The position numbers and the translations under genes were made by a program. Shown in pieces: positions 17,731 through 26,309 of a stretch of 36,095 nt of DNA. Source of the stretch: Maribacter sp. (GTDB lineage: Bacteria; Bacteroidota; Bacteroidia; Flavobacteriales; Flavobacteriaceae); contig QILY01000118.1 in assembly GCA_003232155.1 (NCBI GenBank), forward strand, positions 1 through 36,095. The letters run 5' to 3'. Positions within the stretch are counted from its first letter, which is position 1, and each line of letters begins with the position of its first letter. Under the pieces are notes generated by a model. The model saw only the letters and a program-made list of their open reading frames with translations, did no database searches and was not told the origin of the DNA.

Positions 17731-18141
17731 TTAACAAAAATCGTTATAAGCTTCTGTTAAATTTTCTGCAATCAATTCTGCAGGTCTTCCTTCAATATGG
17801 TGACGTTCGATCATATGAACCAATTCTCCATTTTTAAACAAGGCCATACTTGGTGATGAAGGTGGAAAAGGAACCATCAAATTTCTTGCGGCATCAACTG
17901 CTTCAGTATCTACACCAGCAAATACAGTAACTGCATGGTCAGGTTTTTTTGAGTTTTGTAAACTCATTTTTGCAGCTGGTCTTGCATTCGCTGCAGCACA
18001 ACCACAAACCGAATTCACAACTACAAGTGTAGTGCCTTCTCTATTGATGGCATTTGCAACTGCTTCAGCCGTATATAATTCTTCAAACCCAGCCAATGCT
18101 AAGTCATCTCTCATTGGTTTTACTAATTCTGCGGGATACAT
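17731..18141 (-). CDS. Bacilliredoxin (BrxA/BrxB, YphP/YqiW family)
   Basis: 136 residues, the family's normal length. The active-site motif is CGC at 46-48 within VVNSVCGCAAANARPA, which defines the BrxA/BrxB thioredoxin-fold group. The rest (FAGVDTEAVDAARNLM, FPPSSPSMALFKNGELVHMIERH) also matches. In Firmicutes these proteins remove bacillithiol from S-bacillithiolated proteins. Some Bacteroidota may use bacillithiol too, so a de-bacillithiolation or general thiol-disulfide role is inferred. A TAnnTTTG element lies 28-35 bp upstream (18169-18176, minus), and the gene ends before a terminator, so it is probably a single-gene unit. Confidence 0.88.
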   Translation of the reverse strand: MYPAELVKPMRDDLALAGFEELYTAEAVANAINREGTTLVVVNSVCGCAAANARPAAKMSLQNSKKPDHAVTVFAGVDTEAVDAARNLMVPFPPSSPSMALFKNGELVHMIERHHIEGRPAELIAENLTEAYNDFC

Positions 18142-18168
18142 ATGTTATTTTTTTAAAACTTCAGATAT

Positions 18169-18176
18169 CAAAGATA
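18169..18176 (-). promoter_or_regulatory. Predicted -7 element of the bacilliredoxin gene
   Basis: The minus strand reads TATCTTTG, an exact TAnnTTTG match, placed to give a leader of roughly 20 nt before the ATG at 18141. No clear -33 TTG is present. Confidence 0.5.
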
Positions 18177-18284
18177 CAGGTTTTGTCGTATTTATTGGAT
18201 AGTTCTTAACTTTTCGTTGGCATCTAAAGAATCAAATAGCAATTCTTCTGTGTTCTTTCTTCTTTATTCTATTTTCCCTTTTAA

Positions 18285-18292
18285 TATCTTTG
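18285..18292 (+). promoter_or_regulatory. Predicted -7 element that sets the start of the TerB-DnaJ gene
   Basis: TATCTTTG matches TAnnTTTG exactly. It overlaps the TTG at 18290 that a longest-frame call would use as start. Transcription should begin a few bases downstream, which makes the ATG at 18311 the likely start, with a leader of about 15 nt. Confidence 0.55.
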
Positions 18293-18310
18293 GCAAAAAT
18301 CAATAGTAGT

Positions 18311-19045
18311 ATGATTAAATGGATTGCGGCCTTGTTGGGATATTATCTTTTTCGATACCCAGGGGCTATTTTAGGTTTTTTTGTGGGAAGTGCAATTGAC
18401 GGTCTTAGAAAAAAAGGAGGAGGTCCCCAAAGCGTTTTTCAAGATTTGACCCGTCAAAAGGTATCTCCGGCCGATTTTGAATTGAATTTGCTTTCGCTTT
18501 GTTCTATAGTTATTAAAGCAGATGGAAAAGTAAGCCAGAGCGAAATGGACTATGTGCGCCAATATTTTGTAAGCACCTATGGTAAAGATAAGTCCAATGC
18601 TATTTTTAGAACCTTTAATGAAATCAATAAAAAAAGAGAGATTTCTGCCCAGCGCATCTGTACTTTTTTAAATCAACGCACACGCTATGAAGTACGTTTG
18701 CAATTGCTACATTTTTTGTTTGGTATTGCTCACGCTGATGGCGCTGTGAGTACCTCTGAAATCAGTAAAATACAAGAAATAGCGGGTTATTTGCGAGTTA
18801 CACTTCGTGATTTTGAAAGTATAAAGGCCATGTTTATTAAATCTGCCGATATGGCCTATAAAATTTTGGAAATTGAAAAATCTGCCACTGATGGCCAGGT
18901 CAAGAAAGCATACCGGAACATGGCGAAAAAGTATCACCCTGATCGAGTAAACACAGAAAACGAGGCGATAAAAAAAGGAGCTGAAGAAAAGTTCAAAAAA
19001 GTGCAAACTGCCTATGAAACGATACAGAAGGAAAGGGGTTTATAA
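18311..19045 (+). CDS. TerB/DnaJ-domain protein (DjlA-like co-chaperone)
   Basis: About 244 residues from the ATG at 18311. The upstream TTG at 18290 overlaps the promoter and is rejected. A hydrophobic N-terminal segment (IAALLGYYLFRYPGAILGFF) anchors it to the membrane and is followed by a TerB-like all-helical domain (about 50-165, with KADGKVSQSEM and HADGAVSTSEI). A C-terminal J-domain follows, with the canonical HPD tripeptide in KYHPDRVN. The order membrane anchor, TerB, J-domain is that of DjlA, a membrane-bound DnaK co-chaperone. The J-domain HPD stimulates Hsp70 ATPase; client and trigger are unknown. Confidence 0.85.
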   Translation: MIKWIAALLGYYLFRYPGAILGFFVGSAIDGLRKKGGGPQSVFQDLTRQKVSPADFELNLLSLCSIVIKADGKVSQSEMDYVRQYFVSTYGKDKSNAIFRTFNEINKKREISAQRICTFLNQRTRYEVRLQLLHFLFGIAHADGAVSTSEISKIQEIAGYLRVTLRDFESIKAMFIKSADMAYKILEIEKSATDGQVKKAYRNMAKKYHPDRVNTENEAIKKGAEEKFKKVQTAYETIQKERGL

Positions 19046-19062
19046 GTTTGCAGTGATTTGAT

Positions 19063-19109
19063 TTGAAGCTGTTTAGAGCTAGAATAGATTTTCTAATGCA
19101 TAATCCAGG
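19063..19109. repeat. Copy of a 47-nt repeat also found at 27846-27892
   Basis: The segment starting TTGAAGCTGTTTAG and ending TTCTAATGCATAATCCAGG matches 27846-27892 at 42 of 47 positions. Here it is an isolated arm in front of the HupE-like gene. At 27736-27892 the same sequence forms the right half of a larger palindromic element. Confidence 0.6.
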
Positions 19110-19147
19110 TTTAAAGATGACTACCAACTGAATACTAAATAATTAAG

Positions 19148-19729
19148 ATGCAAGATTTCTACTTTTACATAAAACTAGGGCTACAACACGTACTTGATTT
19201 CAATGCCTACGATCATATTCTATTTTTATTGGCCTTAGCGCTACCCTTTACATTTAAAGATTGGAAAAAAGTATTGTTACTAGCTACAATTTTTACCATT
19301 GCCCATTGCTTTTCTTTGTTTTTATCAGTCTACGGAATTTTGGTTATGAATGTAAGTTGGATTGAATTTCTGATTCCGGCAACCATCTTATTGACCGCTC
19401 TTTTTAATTTGATATATATAAAATCAAAAGCAGCTCACAAAAGTATTGTGCTTCATATTGTTACAACTGCTTTTTTTGGGTTGATTCATGGCTTCGGTTT
19501 TAGTAATTACTTTAAAATGTTAATGGCAGAGGAAGAAAACAAACTTCCCCCTTTATTGGGTTTTGCTACTGGTATTGAAATTTCACAAGTGCTCATTGTA
19601 ACCTGTATGCTTTTAGTCACTTATTTATTTATATCCGTCTTAAAAATAAAACAAGCTCTTTTTGTGATTATCTTTTCTATTTTAATCGTTTTGGTCACAA
19701 TACCTATGCTAATTGCTACGTTTCCATAG
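19148..19729 (+). CDS. HupE/UreJ-family membrane protein
   Basis: 193 residues, almost entirely hydrophobic, with six to seven predicted membrane segments. The N-terminal FYIKLGLQHVLDFNAYDHILFLLALALPF carries the conserved histidine and Y/H-D-H-I pattern of the HupE/UreJ_2 family, and TAFFGLIHGFGFSNYF is the second family signature. HupE and UreJ proteins are associated with nickel uptake for hydrogenase or urease in some bacteria, but Bacteroidota members usually occur without such genes, and none is seen here. A metal-transport role is therefore only a possibility. It is followed 87 bp later by the dCMP deaminase gene. Confidence 0.8.
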   Translation: MQDFYFYIKLGLQHVLDFNAYDHILFLLALALPFTFKDWKKVLLLATIFTIAHCFSLFLSVYGILVMNVSWIEFLIPATILLTALFNLIYIKSKAAHKSIVLHIVTTAFFGLIHGFGFSNYFKMLMAEEENKLPPLLGFATGIEISQVLIVTCMLLVTYLFISVLKIKQALFVIIFSILIVLVTIPMLIATFP

Positions 19730-19815
19730 TGATCTTGTGTTAAAATTAACGATATAAGGTTGTGTAAATTTTCGAAAGCGGGTATCTTAGGCGCTCGCTA
19801 TTTTCGCTGTATTAT

Positions 19816-20247
19816 ATGAAAAAGAAAAAGCAAGAAAAATATGATAGGGCCTATTTGCGAATGGCGCAAGAGTGGGGTAAACTTTCATTTTGCGAACGCA
19901 AACAAGTAGGTGCTATAATTGTAAAAGACCGAATGATTATTTCTGACGGATACAATGGTACACCAACCGGTTTTGAAAATCAATGCGAAGATGAAAAAGG
20001 TGATACCAAATGGTATGTTCTACATGCTGAGGCGAATGCCATATTAAAAGTTGCGTCGTCAACCCAATCATGTGATGGGGCTACCTTGTATATTACATTA
20101 TCACCTTGTAGAGAGTGTAGTAAATTGATTCATCAATCTGGCATAAAACGTGTAGTGTACCAAGTTGCCTATAAAGATGATTCCGGATTGAAATTTCTTG
20201 CCAAAGCTGGCGTAACATTGGAATATTTGCCCGTTAATGAATGTTAA
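19816..20247 (+). CDS. dCMP/CMP deaminase-family zinc enzyme (ComEB-like)
   Basis: 143 residues with the cytidine-deaminase zinc site: HAE at 70-72 (zinc-binding H70 and proton-shuttle E72) and SPCRECSK with C98 and C101. The N-terminal KLSFCERKQVGAIIVKD, GYNGTPTGFENQCED and EANAI are typical of dCMP deaminases of the ComEB/Dcd1 group. These convert dCMP to dUMP, feeding thymidylate synthesis. This is functionally related to the ribonucleotide reductase genes 8 kb downstream, though not in one operon. The protease gene starts 22 bp after its stop, so the two are probably cotranscribed. Confidence 0.88.
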   Translation: MKKKKQEKYDRAYLRMAQEWGKLSFCERKQVGAIIVKDRMIISDGYNGTPTGFENQCEDEKGDTKWYVLHAEANAILKVASSTQSCDGATLYITLSPCRECSKLIHQSGIKRVVYQVAYKDDSGLKFLAKAGVTLEYLPVNEC

Positions 20248-20269
20248 TGCTCAATAAGCAACAGAAAAC

Positions 20270-21895
20270 ATGCAGAAGAAGAAAAACTACTTATGGCCCA
20301 CAATATTAGCCGCTACATTGGCTATAGGTGTTTTTATTGGAGGCAAGCTTAATTTTAATGATTCGCCCGAAAAATTTTTCACCACCAATTCCAAAAAAGA
20401 CAAGCTTAATCGATTAATCGATTATATTGATTATGAGTATGTTGATGAAATCAATACCGATAGTATTGTTGATGTAGCGGTAAACAATATTTTAGATAAG
20501 CTCGACCCACATTCCGTTTACATTCCAAAAAAAGAAATGACTGCGGTTTCTGAAAATATGAAGGGAGATTTTGTGGGCATTGGCATTATTTTTTTTAAAT
20601 ATAGAGATACGATTTCAGTTATACGTACTATTGACGGAGGCCCAAGTTTTTATATAGGAATCAAGCCAGGAGATCGTATTTTGATGGCCAATAATGATAC
20701 ATTATATGGCAAAAACCTTTCTAGTGATTTTATTATAGAGAACCTGAAAGGTAAAAAAGGCTCTGTTGTAAAACTCACAGTGTATCGTAAAGAAGAGAAT
20801 AGGACCTTCACAGTAAATGTAAAACGGGGTACAATTCCTCTTAAAAGTGTTGAAGCTTATTATATGCTTACTGATGATATTGGTTATATTAAAGTCAACC
20901 GTTTTGCAGAATCTACTTTCAAAGAATTTAAGACTGCCCTTAAAAATCTTCAATCTCAAGGAGCAAAAAAACTTACGTTGGATTTAAGGGATAACCCTGG
21001 CGGATATTTAGGTATCGCCGAAGAAATGGTCGACGAATTTCTCAAAGATGGAAAATTAATCCTCTTCACCAAAAACAAAAAAGGGAAGGTCAATAAAATA
21101 TATGCTACCGATAAAGGTGATTTTGAAGATAAACCTGTGTATGTGCTTATTAATGAGCGCTCTGCATCGGCCAGTGAAATTATAGCAGGTGCTCTTCAAG
21201 ATAATGATGTAGGCACTATTATAGGACGACGTTCTTTTGGTAAAGGACTTGTGCAACGTGAAATGGAACTCGGTGATGGTTCAGCAGTACGCTTGACCGT
21301 TTCAAGATATTATACCCCAACAGGCCGGAGCATTCAAAAAAGCTATAAAAAAGGCAATAAAGATTATTACCATAGGTTTATGGATAGGTACCATAATGGT
21401 GAATTGACCTCGGTTGATAGTATCAAAGTTGCAGATTCTTTAAAGTTTAAAACCCCAAAAGGCAAGATAGTTTACGGCGGCGGCGGAATTATTCCTGATG
21501 TATTTGTATCTATAGGATCAAATCAAGAAGAGGCTGTTGAAAGTATGGATAGTACTGGATTTATTTCTTATTTTGTTTTTGAACACTTAGATAGAGATAG
21601 GCAGCGTTATAATCATTTGTCTCAAGAAGAATTTATAAATGATTTTAGAGTAGATGATGTTCTCTTTGAGAAGTTTGTAGATTATTCATTGAAAAGCCGT
21701 CACAAATTGCGATTTTATGATTTTGAAGATACTATCAAACAATACATAAAAGCAGCTTTGGCCGAACAGTTATTTGACCCAAACATTTATGCCAAAATAA
21801 AAAGCCAAGAAGATGCTATGCTTAAAAAGGTTATAGAGTTAGATAATCCTATGGTAAAACAGGATGAGGCTGAAGCTATTGAGACGAACAATTAA
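20270..21895 (+). CDS. C-terminal processing peptidase (S41 family, CtpA-like)
   Basis: 541 residues. An N-terminal membrane anchor or signal (WPTILAATLAIGVFIGGKL) places it in the periplasm. A PDZ domain follows (about 85-175, with GDFVGIGIIF and GIKPGDRILMAN), then the S41 core with RDNPGG. The catalytic serine lies in ERSASASEI (S300) and the lysine in SFGKGLVQ (K325), the usual 25-residue spacing of the Ser-Lys dyad. These tail-specific proteases trim or degrade exported proteins from the C-terminus. A C-terminal helical extension (about 420-541) is longer than in minimal CtpA and common in Bacteroidota. Its stop overlaps the convergent small membrane gene by 4 bp. Confidence 0.9.
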   Translation: MQKKKNYLWPTILAATLAIGVFIGGKLNFNDSPEKFFTTNSKKDKLNRLIDYIDYEYVDEINTDSIVDVAVNNILDKLDPHSVYIPKKEMTAVSENMKGDFVGIGIIFFKYRDTISVIRTIDGGPSFYIGIKPGDRILMANNDTLYGKNLSSDFIIENLKGKKGSVVKLTVYRKEENRTFTVNVKRGTIPLKSVEAYYMLTDDIGYIKVNRFAESTFKEFKTALKNLQSQGAKKLTLDLRDNPGGYLGIAEEMVDEFLKDGKLILFTKNKKGKVNKIYATDKGDFEDKPVYVLINERSASASEIIAGALQDNDVGTIIGRRSFGKGLVQREMELGDGSAVRLTVSRYYTPTGRSIQKSYKKGNKDYYHRFMDRYHNGELTSVDSIKVADSLKFKTPKGKIVYGGGGIIPDVFVSIGSNQEEAVESMDSTGFISYFVFEHLDRDRQRYNHLSQEEFINDFRVDDVLFEKFVDYSLKSRHKLRFYDFEDTIKQYIKAALAEQLFDPNIYAKIKSQEDAMLKKVIELDNPMVKQDEAEAIETNN

Positions 21896-22095
21896 TCTTC
21901 ATTAACCTTTTTCTGAATCTTTTTTGAGGTCATAGATATCAACAAAAGAACAATAGCACACGAAGAAGCTACAATACCAATTAGCGCAATAACACTATCG
22001 CCCTCTAATGGGTTGTTGAAATCTACCAAAGTAACGTTATAGGCTACAAGTGCTAACGCAAAAACAATAAATACTACACTAAGGGTTTTGCTCAT
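21892..22095 (-). CDS. Small two-helix membrane protein of unknown function
   Basis: 67 residues: two membrane segments (VVFIVFALALVAYNVTLV and ALIGIVASSCAIVLLLISM) joined by a short acidic loop, and a basic then acidic tail (SKKIQKKVNED). It lies 33 bp downstream of marC on the same strand and overlaps the convergent protease stop by 4 bp. The hydrophobic pattern and short operon spacing favour a real gene, and similar small proteins next to MarC are plausible. No function can be assigned. Confidence 0.7.
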   Translation of the reverse strand: MSKTLSVVFIVFALALVAYNVTLVDFNNPLEGDSVIALIGIVASSCAIVLLLISMTSKKIQKKVNED

Positions 22096-22128
22096 TTCTA
22101 TTTCTATTTACCAATTTGCATAACAATA

Positions 22129-22713
22129 TCAGAAAAGTTGATTGATGTTGCTAGCGAATAATTTTACTGCTATAGCTAAAAGTATTACTCCGAAAATTTT
22201 TCTAATAATACCAATACCGCTAGCGCCAAGTATCTTTTCAATACGTTTTGACAATTTCAAAACAATATATACAAAGATAATGTTTACAATAATCGCAATT
22301 ATAATATTTTCAACATGATATTCTGCCCGCAATGACAATAAAGAGGTCATGGTGCCCGCGCCCGCAATCATAGGAAATGCTAAGGGAACTATAGACGCTG
22401 TTTCAGCTACATCATCTTTGTATAGCGATATTCCTAAAATCATTTCAATGGCCAAAAAGAAAATAATGAAAGCTCCAGCTACGGCAAATGAGTTGACATC
22501 GATGCCAATTAGTTTCAAGATTTCTTCCCCAACAAAAAGAAAGGCTATCATCATAATTGCTGCAACAATCGATGCTTTTTCTGATTGAATATGCCCCACT
22601 TTATTTCGTAACCCAATAATTATAGGAATACTACCTACAATATCAATTACTGCAAAAAGAATCATGCTTGAGGTTGCAATTTCCCGAAAATCAAAATGTA
22701 GATTTGGTGACAT
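22129..22713 (-). CDS. MarC-family integral membrane protein
   Basis: 194 residues with about six membrane helices. The N-terminal ILFAVIDIVGSIPIIIGL and the central FAVAGAFIIFFLAIEMILGI and IVPLAFPMIAGAGTMTSLL match the MarC/YhcE family, including the proline/glycine-rich re-entrant-like segments. MarC was once linked to multiple antibiotic resistance, but that role has been withdrawn, and the function is unknown. A TAnnTTTG element at 22739-22746 on the minus strand gives a promoter about 25 bp upstream of the start. It is divergent from the DUF3109 gene. Confidence 0.88.
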   Translation of the reverse strand: MSPNLHFDFREIATSSMILFAVIDIVGSIPIIIGLRNKVGHIQSEKASIVAAIMMIAFLFVGEEILKLIGIDVNSFAVAGAFIIFFLAIEMILGISLYKDDVAETASIVPLAFPMIAGAGTMTSLLSLRAEYHVENIIIAIIVNIIFVYIVLKLSKRIEKILGASGIGIIRKIFGVILLAIAVKLFASNINQLF

Positions 22714-22738
22714 CTTTCTTTAACTTTAAAAGTTGTTG

Positions 22739-22746
22739 CAAATTTA
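22739..22746 (-). promoter_or_regulatory. Predicted -7 element for marC
   Basis: The minus strand reads TAAATTTG, an exact TAnnTTTG match, 25 bp before the ATG at 22713. No clear -33 element was found. Confidence 0.5.
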
Positions 22747-22818
22747 CGTTTAAAGCTTTGCTTTTGGATGCCATTTAAGAAAATAAGTAGCGATAAAAAA
22801 TCCTTTTGGAGAAAACAA

Positions 22819-22826
22819 TATCTTTG
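22819..22826 (+). promoter_or_regulatory. Predicted -7 element that sets the start of the DUF3109 gene
   Basis: TATCTTTG matches TAnnTTTG. It lies inside the longest open frame (which could start with TTG at 22806) and 18 bp upstream of ATG 22845. The ATG is therefore the better start. Confidence 0.55.
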
Positions 22827-22844
22827 GGCACTCAAATAAATTAT

Positions 22845-23417
22845 ATGTTCCAACTTGGTAAAACTATATTGTCTGAAGAAATCATAGAAAACGATTTTGT
22901 ATGCAATCTTAGTGCTTGTAGAGGTGCCTGTTGTATCGATGGTAATGCAGGAGCACCATTAGAAGATGCTGAAACTGAAATTTTAGTTGATATTTATAGA
23001 GATGTAAAACCTTTTTTGCGTTCTGAAGGTATTGCTGCTATTGAAGACCAAGGTGCTTTTGTGAAAGGCGAAGATGGCGAGTGGGAAACTCCATTGGTAA
23101 ACGGAAGCGAATGTGCTTATGTTATTTTTTCAGAGAACGGGATTACAAAATGCGGACTTGAAGCTGCTTATAATGCCGGTGTTACAAAGTGGAAGAAACC
23201 TGTTTCATGCCATTTATATCCTATTCGGGTAAAAGAATATACTGAGCTTACCGCTGTAAATTACCATAAGTGGGAAATATGTGACCCTGCCTGTTCTCTA
23301 GGGGCCGAACTAAAAGTGCCCGTATATAAATTTGTAAAAGAAGCTTTGGTACGAAAATTTGGATCAGAATGGTATGCAGAGTTAGAACAGATTGCAGAGC
23401 AGCATTCTAAATCGTAG
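22845..23417 (+). CDS. DUF3109 family cysteine-rich protein
   Basis: 190 residues from ATG 22845, which follows a -7 element; an upstream TTG at 22806 would lie within the promoter. The N-terminal cysteine cluster FVCNLSACRGACCIDGNAG (C20, C25, C29, C30) is followed by further conserved cysteines (SECAYV, TKCGLEAAY, PVSCHLYPIRV, EICDPACSLG). The pattern matches DUF3109 and the wider YkgJ-like zinc/iron-chelating group, so a metal or Fe-S site is likely. The biochemical role is unknown. The 3' end overlaps the convergent sensor kinase gene by 11 bp. Confidence 0.85.
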   Translation: MFQLGKTILSEEIIENDFVCNLSACRGACCIDGNAGAPLEDAETEILVDIYRDVKPFLRSEGIAAIEDQGAFVKGEDGEWETPLVNGSECAYVIFSENGITKCGLEAAYNAGVTKWKKPVSCHLYPIRVKEYTELTAVNYHKWEICDPACSLGAELKVPVYKFVKEALVRKFGSEWYAELEQIAEQHSKS

Positions 23418-25389
23418 GAATTTGTAATACTACTTTTGTACCTATAGATTTACCAACTTCATTATGTAAATCAATTATCTCTAGATGAAAAGAGTTCAAA
23501 TAATCTCTTGAAAAATTAGAAAGACGTTCTTTGGTAATAGCTATGCCTACGGACTCTCGCTTAAGCACCTTATTTTTTTTTATTTCTTCAGCGGCTATTC
23601 TTCCTATTCCATTGTCTGTTACGCTGATATATATAAAGCCGTCATCAGTGCCTTTGCCCACCTCCAATACTATATTTTTTTCTCCTTCTTTTGATGAAAG
23701 TCCATGCCATAAAGCATTTTCTAAAAAAGGCTGTAATATTAATGAAGGTATTTTTATAGTATGGGTATCTATACCTTCCTCTATATTTGTTTTGAAATTA
23801 ATTTCATTTGAAAACCTAATGTTTTCAATATTCATATACAGTTCAATGGTTTCTAGTTCTTCAGCCAACGGTATTTCTTTTAATGAAGAAGCTTCCAATA
23901 TCTTGCGCACCAATTTTGAAAATTTGTTCAGGTAGTGAACCGCATTTTTTTTCTCGTTATTTATAATATATAATTTAATTGAATTTAGCGAGTTAAACAA
24001 AAAATGGGGATTCATTTGACTACGTAGCATACTTTGTTCTAGCGTCAATAATTTTTTCTCGTTTTTAAGCTGGTACTGTCGATAAAGAATATACAGAATA
24101 CCCATTAATAGCGCCATTGCTATACCTGCTATAAGTATGGTTGTGCGGTTTCTGCGAAGTTCAAGTTTTACATTTTCGTTTTCTTCGGCCAATTGTTCCA
24201 ATTGCTCTGTCCGTTTTTCGTTTTCATAGCGCATGATCATATCGTTCACATAACGTAGGTTACGGTCGTTACTTATCTGATCGTCATAATATTTTGCTTG
24301 TCTGTAATGGTCTAGACCGCTTTTAAAATCGCCTTGTTTTACAGATAGTTCAGACAATAATTTATTGGACTCGGCCATATGGCTTAACAGTTTGTACTTT
24401 TTTGCAATTTCTAAACCATAGGTCAATTGTCTTCTAGATTCTTTATATCTTTCTAGATGCATTAGTGTCCAACCTAAATTTATACTTACTGAAGCTATAA
24501 TATCTTTATCATCTAAAAGTTTGGCCGCTTCGAGGTTGGGTACAAGAATATCGAGTGCTTCCTTTACTTTACCTTGATGTACATATATACGGGCGATACT
24601 ATAACTACATATAATCCTACCCCTGTTTGAATTTATTTGTTCATTATAGGCCAATGAAGTTCGAAAATTAAGTAGTGCTTCTTCAAGTTTCCCTTCTGCT
24701 TCATAACATTTTCCAATATTCTGGTGATTTATAGCTAGACCAAGAGGATTGTCCATTTCAAGATCCAACTTCAATGATTCTTTAAACTTATCAATGGCTT
24801 GGTCATATTGTTCAAGTATTTGATAAATATTACCAATATTGTTGAGAGACACATTAATACCTCTTTTGAGCCCTATAGAGGGGGTTTTAATCGTTTCAGC
24901 AAGTTCTAATGCTTCTTGACTATAATCTAATGAAGATTTTATAGCATCGGTCTTACGAAAAACCACACTGATCATATTTAGGGAATACACTTCAAATTCA
25001 AGATTTTTTGCTTGTTTAGAAATTCCTAAGGCTCTTCGATGAAGTGCTAAAGCTTTGGAGAACTGAGAGATATTTCGATATTTTCTCCCCAATTGGTTTA
25101 AGGCATAAGCCTGCCCATCTAAATAACCTTTGATTACCGTTGCTTCAGCAAAATAACGCATTAATAATGTGTCTTTTCTACTCGAATTCAGTACAGCATC
25201 AATTTCTTGGTATGTTTTGGGTGCTGCATTAATAAGATTGGCGGAAGTTTTTTTAAAAGACTCAGGCACATATTGTGATATTCCTTGAACACCTATGATG
25301 AGGAAGGTAGAAGTAAAGAGAAAACGCTTTAGTATGGCGTAATAATGGGCAGACATGTTATCTTTAATATGTTTGGAATGAAAATGCAT
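23407..25389 (-). CDS. TPR-containing LytS-type sensor histidine kinase
   Basis: 660 residues. An N-terminal signal/anchor (FLFTSTFLIIGVQGISQ) leads into a long periplasmic-type TPR array (about 60-390, with repeats such as NNIGNIYQILEQYDQAIDKFKESLKL and NHQNIGKCYEAEGKLEEAL). A coiled segment rich in Glu/Asn and a membrane helix (about 418-438, TTILIAGIAMALLMGILYIL) follow. The C-terminal kinase is of the His_kinase (PF06580) type: MNPHFLFNSLN with phosphorylation site H462, then ATPase motifs LILQPFLENALWHGL and VTDNGIG. This architecture is common in Bacteroidota. It starts 8 bp after the LytTR regulator stop, so they form an operon and almost certainly a cognate pair. Met12 is an alternative start. 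Confidence 0.9.
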   Translation of the reverse strand: MHFHSKHIKDNMSAHYYAILKRFLFTSTFLIIGVQGISQYVPESFKKTSANLINAAPKTYQEIDAVLNSSRKDTLLMRYFAEATVIKGYLDGQAYALNQLGRKYRNISQFSKALALHRRALGISKQAKNLEFEVYSLNMISVVFRKTDAIKSSLDYSQEALELAETIKTPSIGLKRGINVSLNNIGNIYQILEQYDQAIDKFKESLKLDLEMDNPLGLAINHQNIGKCYEAEGKLEEALLNFRTSLAYNEQINSNRGRIICSYSIARIYVHQGKVKEALDILVPNLEAAKLLDDKDIIASVSINLGWTLMHLERYKESRRQLTYGLEIAKKYKLLSHMAESNKLLSELSVKQGDFKSGLDHYRQAKYYDDQISNDRNLRYVNDMIMRYENEKRTEQLEQLAEENENVKLELRRNRTTILIAGIAMALLMGILYILYRQYQLKNEKKLLTLEQSMLRSQMNPHFLFNSLNSIKLYIINNEKKNAVHYLNKFSKLVRKILEASSLKEIPLAEELETIELYMNIENIRFSNEINFKTNIEEGIDTHTIKIPSLILQPFLENALWHGLSSKEGEKNIVLEVGKGTDDGFIYISVTDNGIGRIAAEEIKKNKVLKRESVGIAITKERLSNFSRDYLNSFHLEIIDLHNEVGKSIGTKVVLQIPTI

Positions 25390-25397
25390 AAAGAAAT

Positions 25398-26132
25398 TTA
25401 CAACATATCAAGAAAATCTGATTTCTTTTGCCTGGAAACCGGAATTTTGTGATTAGGTTTTAGAATTACATACCCATCTGTTTTCAGAAATTCTTTTATT
25501 TTGCTGAGGTTGATGATATAAGAATTGTGTATTCTAAAAAAAGAATCTTGAGGCAAGAGCTCGTTAACCTCTTTCAATTTTTTTGTAAGTACAATTTTTT
25601 GGCCATCTACTAGGTAAATAGTGCTGTAATTGCCGTCTGATTCAGCATAAATAATTTCATCGCTTTCTAAAAACACCAATTTACCATCGGTATTAAAAGT
25701 TATTTTCTTGTGTTTGGCGTTTGAATTAAAATTCAGTAAAATTTTTTCTAAGCGTTCTGCAGTAAAGTTTTTTGTATTATATTTTTTGATTTTGACGATA
25801 GTATCCCTCAGGTCATCAGTATCAATAGGTTTTAAAAGATAATCAATGGCCTCATTTTTTAAAGCCTTAATGGCATATTGGTTGTAGGCTGTGGTAATAA
25901 CGACCGGGAAGTTTTTGTTTTTCAATTTTTGAATAAATTGAAAACCATCCATAGTAGGCATTTCGATATCTAAAAAAAGACAATCAGGTGTATTTTTTTC
26001 TAAATGACTTAAAGCTTCAAAAGGGTCTGTAAAAGAAGCTGTTACATTAATTTCTTCACTAAAATTAGTCAACTCCCAAGATAAGCTCTGAAGTGCTTTT
26101 ATTTCGTCGTCAACTATTACAGCTTCTATCAT
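25398..26132 (-). CDS. LytTR-family response regulator
   Basis: 244 residues from the ATG at 26132. A longer frame to 26243 adds a hydrophobic stretch unlike any receiver, so it is rejected. The receiver domain has the acidic pair in IVDDE (residues 8-9), the phospho-accepting D55 in FLDIEMPTMDGF, a TTAYNQYA switch segment and the conserved lysine in YLLKPID. The C-terminal LytTR DNA-binding domain (about 145-244) has IIYAESDGNYSTIY, FFRIHNSYIINLSKI and VILKPNHKIPVSRQ. It is cotranscribed with the TPR sensor kinase. A -33/-7 promoter and three direct repeats lie upstream, compatible with autoregulation (inference). Confidence 0.92.
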   Translation of the reverse strand: MIEAVIVDDEIKALQSLSWELTNFSEEINVTASFTDPFEALSHLEKNTPDCLFLDIEMPTMDGFQFIQKLKNKNFPVVITTAYNQYAIKALKNEAIDYLLKPIDTDDLRDTIVKIKKYNTKNFTAERLEKILLNFNSNAKHKKITFNTDGKLVFLESDEIIYAESDGNYSTIYLVDGQKIVLTKKLKEVNELLPQDSFFRIHNSYIINLSKIKEFLKTDGYVILKPNHKIPVSRQKKSDFLDML

Positions 26133-26262
26133 AAAGATTCTCTTTGGAGAAAGAAAGTTACTCAAAAATATAAGTAAGTAACAAATTATCTTGAAAAGAT
26201 GTACCAATGGCAATAATTCAAGTATAATTGGCACAAAAAGCATTAGAAATATTTTTTACTAC

Positions 26263-26295
26263 AAAAATATATGCTTTTTCTTATAAATATTCAAA
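26263..26295 (-). promoter_or_regulatory. Predicted promoter (-33 TTTG, -7 TATTTTTG) of the LytTR/LytS operon
   Basis: On the minus strand TTTG at 26292-26295 and TATTTTTG at 26263-26270 are 21 bp apart, fitting the Bacteroidota consensus TTTG-n(~20)-TAnnTTTG. Transcription would start near 26258, giving a leader of about 125 nt before ATG 26132. It is the only promoter in the window where both elements are clear. Confidence 0.65.
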
Positions 26296-26309
26296 TTCAT
26301 TGACACTAT

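Noticed and set aside
18707..19006. 99-codon minus-strand frame opposite the DnaJ gene
   Set aside because: It is a shadow frame; the plus strand carries the HPD-containing J-domain.
26133..26243. N-terminal extension of the LytTR regulator
   Set aside because: The added residues form a hydrophobic stretch not found in receiver domains, and M38 begins exactly at the canonical receiver start (MIEAVIVDDE). The region is leader sequence downstream of the predicted promoter.
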